Part shown: piece by piece, positions 8,041-14,900 of the stretch
Layout of the letters: each line of letters begins with the position of its first letter
How positions within the stretch are numbered: position 1 is the first letter of the stretch
DNA from: an uncultured Sphingobium sp.
GTDB lineage: Bacteria; Pseudomonadota; Alphaproteobacteria; Sphingomonadales; Sphingomonadaceae
NCBI GenBank assembly: GCA_913773715.1
Contig: CAJYHD010000089.1
Span: forward strand, 1-15,784
Direction of reading: 5' to 3'
DNA: 15,784 nucleotides
Made by a program: the position numbers and the translations under genes
The notes under the pieces: model-generated
What the model saw: only the letters and a program-made list of their open reading frames with translations
Databases searched by the model: none
What the model was told of the DNA's origin: nothing

Positions 8041-8064
8041 CATGAACATGATTGTCTGTTCATG
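8041..8064. repeat. 8-bp perfect inverted repeat, possible operator or mRNA hairpin
   Basis: CATGAACA (8041-8048) and TGTTCATG (8057-8064) are exact reverse complements separated by TGATTGTC. The element lies 28 bases after the radical SAM stop and 21 bases before the proposed TTG start of the small membrane protein. No T tract follows, so it is not a normal terminator. The symmetry fits a dimeric regulator site; the GAAC-N10-GTTC it contains has the wrong spacing and orientation for alphaproteobacterial LexA. Confidence 0.5.
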
Positions 8065-8085
8065 CCAGCAAGGGAGATATTGGGT

Positions 8086-8433
8086 TTGGCAACCGCATTC
8101 GACAGCAGCCATCGTGGCAAGGGTTATGCCCGCCGTATCAGCAGCCACCTCGCCGCTGCGCTCGTCGTCTTCTGCCTGTCCCAGATTTTCATCGTCGCGA
8201 AGATGGGCGGATCGCTTATCCTGCATCTGGGTATCATCGTCGCCATCGGCGGTTTCGCCGTCGCCGCGCGCGGCCTTGAGCGGCGCTGGCAGTTGCTGGA
8301 CCTGAGCGGCCTGCCGCGAAGTGGCCTCGACACGCGCTTCCGCCGCGACCTGCTGCAAATCTGGGGCGTTAGCATCCTCGGCGCGCTGCTCTGGGTGCCT
8401 GTCGCAATCATCTATCGCTTCCTGTTCGGCTGA
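8086..8433 (+). CDS. Small three-helix membrane protein, unknown function
   Basis: I do not recognise a family. From TTG 8086 the protein has 115 residues, with a basic N-terminus and three hydrophobic segments: about 20-39 (AAALVVFCLSQIFIVAK), about 42-63 (LILHLGIIVAIGGFAVAARG) and about 92-114 (near the C-terminus, IWGVSILGALLWVPVAIIYR). The loop between the second and third is polar and arginine-rich and should be cytoplasmic. The start is uncertain: TTG 8086 has AAGGGAGA (8070-8077) at a normal distance, whereas ATG 8062 lies inside an inverted repeat with no ribosome binding site; the frame is open back to 7954, which would overlap the radical SAM gene. It is placed between two members of a repair module, but nothing in its sequence suggests a DNA function. 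Confidence 0.7.
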   Translation: MATAFDSSHRGKGYARRISSHLAAALVVFCLSQIFIVAKMGGSLILHLGIIVAIGGFAVAARGLERRWQLLDLSGLPRSGLDTRFRRDLLQIWGVSILGALLWVPVAIIYRFLFG

Positions 8434-8504
8434 CTTCTCGACACCAGCGGGACACAATTGCGCCGGGCCGTGTTGTTGCCTCCGTAATCAGGAGGACGAT
8501 CACC

Positions 8505-8966
8505 ATGGCCAATGCCGATATTTTCGCGCGTCTGAAGCAGGATCATGACGCCCATCGCCAGCTTTTTGCAAAGATTGCCGATGCCAAGGACGACGAGCAG
8601 AAGGAAAAGCTGTTCGAGCAGTTGAAGGTCGAAGTCACCGCTCATGCCGCAGCGGAAGAAGAGACGCTCTACGCGACCATGCTCGCCCGGCCCGACCTGC
8701 GCGAAGATGCGCAGCACAGCGTGTCGGAGCATAAGGAAATCGACGATTATTTCGAAGAACTCGCCGACCTCAAATTCAACGGCGATGCGTGGCGCAAGAC
8801 ATTCGACAAGCTTGAGCATCGCTACATGCATCATATCGACGAGGAAGAAGAAGAAATGTTCCCCGACGCCGCGAAGGATCTGACGGCGGACGAGGAAGAC
8901 AAGCTCGGCAAGGTTTTCGCCGAGCGCAAGCCCGCCGAGCTGGAACGCGCGCAGGCCGAGGACTGA
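8505..8966 (+). CDS. Hemerythrin HHE domain protein
   Basis: A four-helix-bundle protein expected to carry a non-heme diiron centre for binding or sensing O2, NO or peroxide, or for handling iron, in the cytoplasm. The 153-residue protein has the ligand pattern of the family: His14 (and His17) in DHDAHRQL, His47 and Glu51 in AHAAAEEE, His76 in SEHKEIDD, and His110 with Glu114 in HHIDEEEEE, with His105/His109 nearby. It is strongly acidic at the C-terminus. A perfect AGGAGG (8490-8495) lies nine bases before the ATG. The stop is only one base before the start of the uracil-DNA glycosylase fusion, so the two are almost certainly one transcript. No convincing promoter is seen in the 71 bases upstream. 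Confidence 0.92.
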   Translation: MANADIFARLKQDHDAHRQLFAKIADAKDDEQKEKLFEQLKVEVTAHAAAEEETLYATMLARPDLREDAQHSVSEHKEIDDYFEELADLKFNGDAWRKTFDKLEHRYMHHIDEEEEEMFPDAAKDLTADEEDKLGKVFAERKPAELERAQAED

Positions 8967-8967
8967 C

Positions 8968-10392
8968 ATGGCCTATCGCGTCGCGCTCGACGCCCCTGAC
9001 GATTTCGACGGGTGGCGGAGCGCGGCGCGACAATTGGTGAGTGCCGGGATTGCGCCCACCGATGTCATATGGAATGTCGGTGAGGCGGCGGACGACCTCT
9101 TCGGGGCCGATCCTCTCCCCCCGCCCTCTAAATTGAGCGGCTTTTCTGTTCCGCGTAGCTTCGTCGATGTCGCAGAAAAGGCGATACTGCACAGCGACCC
9201 CGAACGATTCGCCCTGCTCTACGCGCTTTTGCGCCGCGTCCGCGAGCGCGCAAGGGTGATGGACGACAAGGCCGATCCGCTCCTGCGCCGCGTCGACATG
9301 CTGGCAAAAGCGGTGCGGCGTGACATTCACAAGATGCGCGCCTTCGTCCGTTTCCGCGAAGTCGGCGAAGGCCAGGAGCAGCGCTTCGTGGCCTGGTTCG
9401 AGCCGGAGCATCATATCGTTCGCGCCAATGCCGGCTTCTTCGTGCGCCGTTTCGCCTCGATGCGCTGGTCGATCCTGACGCCGGAGGTGAGCGTCCATTG
9501 GGATGGCGAGACGCTCAGCGAAGGTCCCGGCGCGCGGCGCGAGGACGCGCCGGACGGCGATCCTATAGAGGCTTTGTGGAAGGGCTATTATGCTGCGATC
9601 TTCAATCCGGCGCGGCTCAAGCGCGGGGCGATGCTGTCCGAAATGCCCAAGAAATATTGGCGCAACCTGCCCGAAGCTGCCCTCATCCCCGACCTTATCG
9701 CGGGTGCTCAGGCACGGGAAGCGGCCATGATCGCCTCTGCCCCAACGCCGCCTAAGCGCCCTGCCGCGCCGCGCGCCACGCCACCGAGCAATGCACAGGC
9801 GGCCTGGGCCGCTTTGCGCGAAGAGGCGATGGCCTGCACCCGGTGCCCGCTGCATCACAATGCAACGCAGACCGTGTTCGGCGAGGGGCCAGTCGGAGCG
9901 CCCCTGCTCTTCATCGGTGAGCAGCCGGGCGATCAGGAGGATCTGGCCGGGCGCCCGTTCGTCGGCCCGGCAGGCCAGTTGTTCGATGCGGCGATGGAAG
10001 AGGCGGGCGTCGATCGCGCGCGCGCCTACGTCACCAACGCCGTCAAACATTTCAAATTCGAGCCGCGTGGCAAGCGGCGCATCCATCAGACCCCGGTGGC
10101 GGGCGAGATCGAGGCATGCCGCTGGTGGCTGGCGCAGGAACTCGACCTCATCCGCCCGCGCGTGATCGTCGCCATGGGCGCGACGGCGGCGCGCGGCATG
10201 CTGGGCAAGGCGGTGACGATCGGCAAGCTGCGCGGCGAACCCATCCCCTTGGAAAGCGGTGCGGAAGGATGGGTGACGGTCCATCCAAGCTATCTGCTGC
10301 GCCTGCCCGACGAAGCGAAGCGCATTGAGGAACGCGCCCGCTTCGTGGAGGATTTGCGCAGGGTCGGCGAGCGCATGAAGGCGCTCGCCTGA
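8968..10392 (+). CDS. udgX: DUF4130/TIGR03915-type domain fused to UdgX-type uracil-DNA glycosylase
   Basis: A two-part DNA-repair protein of 474 residues. Residues 1 to about 245 look like the DUF4130 (TIGR03915) domain, whose genes co-occur with the radical SAM family encoded upstream; landmarks are DVIWN (32-36), ALLYALLRRV (82-91), DIHKMRAFVRFRE (119-131) and PKKYWRNLPE (227-236). A proline- and alanine-rich linker (about 255-275) leads to the glycosylase: iron-sulfur cysteines Cys290/Cys293 and probably Cys384, motif GEQPGDQED (317-325), and HPSYLLR (439-445). The loop KRRIH (369-373) defines UdgX; by analogy with the mycobacterial protein, His373 should bond covalently to the abasic site after uracil removal. 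Where ordinary family 4 enzymes have a cysteine after VK, His361 is found. GAGGA (8958-8962) serves the ATG, one base after the hemerythrin stop. It converges on metH with a 4-base gap. Confidence 0.92.
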   Translation: MAYRVALDAPDDFDGWRSAARQLVSAGIAPTDVIWNVGEAADDLFGADPLPPPSKLSGFSVPRSFVDVAEKAILHSDPERFALLYALLRRVRERARVMDDKADPLLRRVDMLAKAVRRDIHKMRAFVRFREVGEGQEQRFVAWFEPEHHIVRANAGFFVRRFASMRWSILTPEVSVHWDGETLSEGPGARREDAPDGDPIEALWKGYYAAIFNPARLKRGAMLSEMPKKYWRNLPEAALIPDLIAGAQAREAAMIASAPTPPKRPAAPRATPPSNAQAAWAALREEAMACTRCPLHHNATQTVFGEGPVGAPLLFIGEQPGDQEDLAGRPFVGPAGQLFDAAMEEAGVDRARAYVTNAVKHFKFEPRGKRRIHQTPVAGEIEACRWWLAQELDLIRPRVIVAMGATAARGMLGKAVTIGKLRGEPIPLESGAEGWVTVHPSYLLRLPDEAKRIEERARFVEDLRRVGERMKALA

Positions 10393-10396
10393 CGGA

Positions 10397-13030
10397 TCAG
10401 TTGAGGTTGGGCCGCAACCAGCGTTCGACCTCGGCGACGGTCTTGCCGCGACGGGCCGCATAGTCCGCCACCTGATCGGGCGCAATCTGCGCCACGCCGA
10501 AATAGGCGCTTTCCGGGTGCGCGAAGTAGAAGCCTGACACAGCCGCCGTCGGCAGCATCGCCATGCTTTCCGTCAGCGTGATCCCTGCGACTTCGCCGGT
10601 TCCCGCCGCCAGCATTTCGAACAGTTCGGGCTTCAGCGTATGATCGGGACAGGCGGGATAGCCGGGCGCGGGACGGATGCCGCGATAGGATTCGCGGATA
10701 AGCTCCTCGTTCGACAGATTTTCGCCCTCGGCATAGCCCCACAGCGTCGTACGCACATATTGGTGCATCCGCTCGGCAAAGCTTTCCGCCAGGCGGTCGG
10801 CCAGCGCTTTCAGAAGGATATCCGAATAATCGTCATGTGCCGCCTTGAAGCGGGCAAGATGCGCATCGATGCCATGACCCACCGTGACCGCGAAACCGCC
10901 GATCCAGTCGTCCCCCGGCGAGATGAAATCGGCGAGGCACATGTTCGCGCGACCCTCCCGCTTGGCGACCTGCTGTCGCAGGAAGGCGAGGCGGCGTTCC
11001 TGCCCGCCCTCGCTCACGATCACATCGTCGCCATCGCGGCGACACGGCCACAGGCCGACGACGCCGCGCGCGGTCAGCCATTTTTCCGCAATGATCGTGT
11101 CGAGCATAGTCTGCGCATCGGCGAACAGCGACCGCGCGCTCTCACCCACCACCGCGTCGTCCAGGATCGCCGGATAATTGCCCGCCAGTTCCCAAGAGCG
11201 AAAGAAGGGCGTCCAGTCGATCGTAGCGCGCAAATCGTTCAGATCCCAATCATCGAAGCGATGGACCCCCGGCTGCAAAGGCGCAGGCGGCTGCAAGGCC
11301 ATGTCGGCGACAAAGCCGTTCGCGCGCGCCCTTTCGATCGTGACCAGCGTCGATCCGCCCGACTTCGCCCGCTTGACGCGCACATCCTCATATTCCGCTT
11401 TGGTCCGGGCGGTGAAATCACCCGATTGCGTATCGGACACCAGCGAGGTGCAGACACCCACCGCACGGCTCGCGTCCAGCACATGAACGACCGCGCCTTC
11501 ATAAGCCGGGTCGATCTTGAGCGCCGTATGCACGCGGCTCGTCGTCGCGCCGCCGATCAGCAGCGGCATCGTCATGCCCGCGCGCGTCATCTCCTCCGCC
11601 ACCGTCACCATCTCGTCCAGCGACGGCGTAATAAGGCCCGACAGGCCTATCATGTCAGCCTGATTCTCGTTCGCGGCTTGCAGGATCGTCTGCCACGGCA
11701 CCATGACGCCAAGATCGACGATCTCGAACCCGTTGCACTGGAGCACGACACCCACGATATTCTTGCCGATGTCATGCACGTCGCCCTTGACCGTAGCGAG
11801 GACGATCCGCCCCTTGCCCTTGGCTCCCGGTTCCTTCTGCGCCTCAATGAAGGGGAGCAGATGCGCCACCGCCTTTTTCATGACGCGAGCCGACTTCACC
11901 ACTTGCGGCAGGAACATCTTGCCCGATCCGAACAGATCGCCGACGACGTTCATGCCGTCCATCAGCGGCCCTTCGATCACTTCGATCGGGCGCGCGGCGG
12001 ACTGGCGCGCTTCCTCGGTATCCTCGACCACATATTGGTCGAGACCCTTCACCAGCGCATGTTCCAGCCGCTTGGCGACAGGCCAGCCGCGCCATTCCTC
12101 TGCCGCCTTTTCTGCGCCCGCGTCCTTGGTACCCTTGAACCGCTCGGCAATGGCGATCAGCCGCTCGGTCGGCGTCTCGTTGGGATTACGCGCGGGCCGG
12201 TTGAGGATCACATCCTCGCACGCCTCGCGCAATTCGAGATCGATCTGGTCATAGACGTCGAGTTGACCCGCATTGACGATCGCCATGTCGAGACCGGCCG
12301 GGATAGCATGATAGAGGAACACCGAGTGCATCGCCCGGCGCACCGGCTCGTTGCCGCGAAAGCTGAACGACAGGTTGGACAGGCCGCCAGAAAAATGCAC
12401 GTGCGGGCAGCGCGCCTTGATCTCCTTCACCGCCTCGATAAAGTCGACGGCGTAATTGTCATGCTCCTCGATGCCCGTCGCAACGGCGAAGACGTTCGCG
12501 TCGAAGATGATGTCCTCGGGCGGAAAACCGATGCCCTTCAGCAGCTTGTAGGCGCGTTCGCAAATCTCGATCTTGCGCGCCTGCGTATCCGCCTGCCCCG
12601 CCTCGTCGAAGGCCATGACGACGACTGCCGCGCCGTAATTCATGCACTTGCGCGCTTGCTCGAGGAATTTCTCCTCGCCTTCCTTCATGCTGATCGAATT
12701 GACGATCGGCTTGCCCGACACGCATTTCAGGCCCGCCTCGATCACCTCCCATTTGGAAGAGTCGATCATCACCGGCACGCGCGCAATGTCGGGTTCAGCG
12801 GCGATGCGCTTCAGGAACGTGGTCATCGCCTCGACCGCGTCGAGCAGACCTTCATCCATGTTAACGTCGATGATCTGCGCGCCGTTCTCGACCTGGTTCA
12901 GCGCGACGGTAGTGGCGGCTTCGTAATCGCCCGCCATGATGAGCTTCTTGAACGCCGCCGACCCGGTGACGTTGGTCCGCTCGCCGATATTGACGAACTG
13001 GACGGAGCTGAAGGAAATGTCGCTGGGCAT
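10397..13030 (-). CDS. metH: Methionine synthase, cobalamin-dependent, C-terminal subunit (split MetH)
   Basis: This 877-residue protein carries the folate, cobalamin and activation modules of MetH, which moves the methyl group of 5-methyltetrahydrofolate via B12 to homocysteine. Residues 1 to about 290 are the pterin-binding barrel ([11 protein letters not shown] at 14-24, [24 protein letters not shown]). The four-helix cap spans about 310-400, and the B12 domain about 405-550 with DVHDIGKN, where His419 is the cobalt ligand, plus the LSGL and GGATTS turns. The activation domain follows, ending with the AdoMet-binding pattern [19 protein letters not shown] (779-797). The homocysteine domain is missing from this chain and is encoded just upstream. 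Its ATG shares one base with the stop of that gene, so the two should be translated together. All expected motifs are intact, so the split is not a decayed frameshift. Confidence 0.96.
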   Translation of the reverse strand: MPSDISFSSVQFVNIGERTNVTGSAAFKKLIMAGDYEAATTVALNQVENGAQIIDVNMDEGLLDAVEAMTTFLKRIAAEPDIARVPVMIDSSKWEVIEAGLKCVSGKPIVNSISMKEGEEKFLEQARKCMNYGAAVVVMAFDEAGQADTQARKIEICERAYKLLKGIGFPPEDIIFDANVFAVATGIEEHDNYAVDFIEAVKEIKARCPHVHFSGGLSNLSFSFRGNEPVRRAMHSVFLYHAIPAGLDMAIVNAGQLDVYDQIDLELREACEDVILNRPARNPNETPTERLIAIAERFKGTKDAGAEKAAEEWRGWPVAKRLEHALVKGLDQYVVEDTEEARQSAARPIEVIEGPLMDGMNVVGDLFGSGKMFLPQVVKSARVMKKAVAHLLPFIEAQKEPGAKGKGRIVLATVKGDVHDIGKNIVGVVLQCNGFEIVDLGVMVPWQTILQAANENQADMIGLSGLITPSLDEMVTVAEEMTRAGMTMPLLIGGATTSRVHTALKIDPAYEGAVVHVLDASRAVGVCTSLVSDTQSGDFTARTKAEYEDVRVKRAKSGGSTLVTIERARANGFVADMALQPPAPLQPGVHRFDDWDLNDLRATIDWTPFFRSWELAGNYPAILDDAVVGESARSLFADAQTMLDTIIAEKWLTARGVVGLWPCRRDGDDVIVSEGGQERRLAFLRQQVAKREGRANMCLADFISPGDDWIGGFAVTVGHGIDAHLARFKAAHDDYSDILLKALADRLAESFAERMHQYVRTTLWGYAEGENLSNEELIRESYRGIRPAPGYPACPDHTLKPELFEMLAAGTGEVAGITLTESMAMLPTAAVSGFYFAHPESAYFGVAQIAPDQVADYAARRGKTVAEVERWLRPNLN

Positions 13031-14103
13031 CAGGCGGCCATGGTGAAGGGTTCGAGGCCGGCGAGGCGCGTCCGCACCGGCGGCACCGGCAGCGCGCGCG
13101 GGGCAAGCCCCTTCACCTTCTCAGCGATCGCCCGGATATGCGCGGGCGTCGATCCGCAGCAACCGCCCAGCACATTGACCTGCCCTGCGACCGCCCATTC
13201 GCCGACCAGCCCCGCCGTCGTCGCCGGCGCTTCGTCATAGGCGCCCAGTTCGTTGGGCAGGCCCGCATTGGGATAGACCATGATGAGCGTGTCGCAGATG
13301 TCCGACAGCGCCTTGACGTGCGGGCGCAACTGCTCCGCGCCGAAAGAGCAATTGAGGCCGATCGTCACCGGCTTGGCATGACGCACCGCATGCCAGAAGG
13401 CCTCGACCGTGTGGCCCGACAGGTTGCGGCCCGACAAATCGGTCAGCGTCATCGACAGCATGATCGGCACGTCGCGGCCAAAGCCTTCTGCGGCTTCCTG
13501 CGCGGCCATGATGCCCGCCTTGGCATTGAGCGTATCGAACACCGTCTCGATCAGGATGAAGTCCGCCCCACCCTCGATCAAGGCATCGGATTGTTCGCGA
13601 TACACGTCCTTCAGATAATCGAAGTCGATCTCGCGATAGCCCGGATCGTTGACGTCGGGCGACAGCGACAGCGTCTTGTTGGTCGGCCCGATCGCACCCG
13701 CGACGAAGCGGCGGCGTCCGTCGCGTGCGGCATATTCGTCGGCGATGCGGCGCGCCATGGCGGCGCTTTCGTGATTGATCTCGCGCACCAGATTTTCCGC
13801 GCCATAGTCGGCCTGGCTGATGCGGTTGGCGGAGAAAGTGTTGGTTTCGGCGATGTCCGCCCCCGCCTCGAAATAGGCGCGATGGATGGACTCCGGCACA
13901 TCGGGCTTGGTCAGAACGAGGATGTCGTTGTTGCCCTTCTGGTCATGGCCAAGGCCAAGGCTGCCCGCATAGTCCGCCTCCGACAATTTCCAGTTCTGGA
14001 TTTCGGTACCGAACGCGCCGTCGGTGACGAGGATGCGGTCGCGCGCGGCGGCGAGCAGCGCTTCACGCGCACCGGGCGCGGCAAATTGAGAGGGACTGGG
14101 CAT
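13030..14103 (-). CDS. metH: Methionine synthase, homocysteine-binding subunit (split MetH)
   Basis: A 357-residue homocysteine S-methyltransferase barrel corresponding to the first domain of MetH. It begins with the usual [14 protein letters not shown] (23-36), continues with [13 protein letters not shown] (82-94) and [15 protein letters not shown], and has the zinc ligands Cys252 in GLNCSFG and Cys315/Cys316 in GGCCGSTP, which activate the homocysteine thiol. It should work with the protein encoded directly downstream (1-base TGATG overlap). Split MetH is known in several alphaproteobacterial groups. No Shine-Dalgarno is evident before ATG 14103, and a 20-base AT-rich palindrome lies 10 bases upstream, suggesting a regulated, possibly very short-leader transcript. 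An ABC transporter of the cobalamin/siderophore type is next upstream. Confidence 0.95.
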   Translation of the reverse strand: MPSPSQFAAPGAREALLAAARDRILVTDGAFGTEIQNWKLSEADYAGSLGLGHDQKGNNDILVLTKPDVPESIHRAYFEAGADIAETNTFSANRISQADYGAENLVREINHESAAMARRIADEYAARDGRRRFVAGAIGPTNKTLSLSPDVNDPGYREIDFDYLKDVYREQSDALIEGGADFILIETVFDTLNAKAGIMAAQEAAEGFGRDVPIMLSMTLTDLSGRNLSGHTVEAFWHAVRHAKPVTIGLNCSFGAEQLRPHVKALSDICDTLIMVYPNAGLPNELGAYDEAPATTAGLVGEWAVAGQVNVLGGCCGSTPAHIRAIAEKVKGLAPRALPVPPVRTRLAGLEPFTMAA

Positions 14104-14112
14104 GACTGACCC

Positions 14113-14139
14113 AATATAAAGATTCTTTTATATGATCAA
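14113..14139 (-). promoter_or_regulatory. Possible metH promoter overlapping the palindrome
   Basis: Read on the reverse strand, TTGATC (14139-14134) is followed after 15 bases by TATATT (14118-14113). Transcription would then begin only about 3-5 bases before the metH ATG, giving an almost leaderless mRNA, in keeping with the missing Shine-Dalgarno. The spacer is shorter than the usual 17 bases, so the boxes are tentative. Confidence 0.3.
14114..14133. promoter_or_regulatory. AT-rich palindromic operator candidate of metH
   Basis: ATATAAAGATTCTTTTATAT has exact 7-base arms, ATATAAA and TTTATAT, around a 6-base centre, and stands out in GC-rich surroundings. It fills most of the 32-base gap between the ABC ATPase gene and metH. 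From memory, it resembles the palindromes (ATATAAAG...CTTTATAT) bound by ArsR-family SAM-cycle regulators such as SahR upstream of methionine genes in Proteobacteria. No such regulator is encoded in the window. Confidence 0.6.
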
Positions 14140-14900
14140 GTCGCGCGTCCCATCGTTGCGATGATTGGAAACCCCGCTTCATCCTGCAATATCGTTGCCC
14201 GGATGCCATAGGCCGCCGCAAGATTATCAGGCGTTAGGATTTTTTGCACTGGCCCGGCGGCGAGCAGACGCCCCTTCACCAGCAACAGGACATCATCGGC
14301 TACCCGTGCCGCCTGCGTCAGATCATGCAACACGACGACGACCCCGACCCCACGCGCCGCCGTCGCGCGCAGCAGGTCGAGCGCTTCCAGTTGATGCAGC
14401 GGATCAAGGCTGGCGAGCGGTTCGTCGGCCAGCAGCCATTTCGGCTCCCCCGCCAGCACCCGCGCGAGCAGGACGCGCGCCCGCTCTCCGCCAGAAAGCT
14501 CACGCACCGGGCGATCCGCCAGATGCCGTACGTCGGTCTGTTCCAACGCACGATCGATTGCCGCTTCGTCGATGGAGAGCGAAGTCTGATGCGGCAAGCG
14601 GCCCAAAGCGATCAAGTCCCGTGCACGCATGTTCCAGTGAACCACGGCATCCTGCGGCAGATAACCGATCGCGCAAGCCCGCTCACGCGGCGGCAGGGCC
14701 GCGATGTCGCGCCCGTCCAGCAGCACGCGACCCGCATGTGCCGGAACCAGCCCGGCCAATGCCCGCAGCAACGTGCTTTTGCCTGCTCCGTTCGCGCCGA
14801 GCAGCACCGTCACGCGACCGGCTTTCGGCGTGACCGTCACGTCGTCCAATATCGCGCGTCCGCCAAGCGCGACGCCAAGCCCCTCGGCGCTCAGGCCCAT
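14136..14900 (-). CDS. ABC transporter ATP-binding protein, cobalamin/siderophore/heme import type
   Basis: The 254-residue ATPase powers the FecCD-type permease encoded just upstream. It has Walker A GANGAGKST (35-43), the Q-loop in GYLPQD (79-84), signature LSGGERAR (135-142), Walker B WLLADEP (155-161), D-loop SLD and switch His192 in VLHDLT. The frame is open further upstream, but ATG 14900 gives a normal N-terminus and overlaps the permease stop by ten bases, as is usual in such operons. Sequence alone does not tell BtuD, HmuV and FecE/FhuC-like proteins apart. The neighbouring B12-dependent metH favours cobalamin import as an inference. Confidence 0.88.
   Translation of the reverse strand: MGLSAEGLGVALGGRAILDDVTVTPKAGRVTVLLGANGAGKSTLLRALAGLVPAHAGRVLLDGRDIAALPPRERACAIGYLPQDAVVHWNMRARDLIALGRLPHQTSLSIDEAAIDRALEQTDVRHLADRPVRELSGGERARVLLARVLAGEPKWLLADEPLASLDPLHQLEALDLLRATAARGVGVVVVLHDLTQAARVADDVLLLVKGRLLAAGPVQKILTPDNLAAAYGIRATILQDEAGFPIIATMGRAT

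Noticed and set aside
8044..8061. GAAC-N10-GTTC as a second LexA site
   Set aside because: Alphaproteobacterial LexA needs a direct repeat with 7-base spacing; this is an inverted repeat with 10 bases between.
8449..8475. General-stress (EcfG-type) promoter upstream of the hemerythrin gene
   Set aside because: GGGAC and a later GTGTT only loosely resemble GGAAC and CGTT with the right spacing; too many mismatches to support.
10640..13240. Forward-strand open frame of 866 codons opposite metH
   Set aside because: It mirrors the metH coding strand in GC-rich DNA. The product is rich in Arg, His and Asp with no recognisable domain, and the opposite strand encodes a fully conserved MetH.
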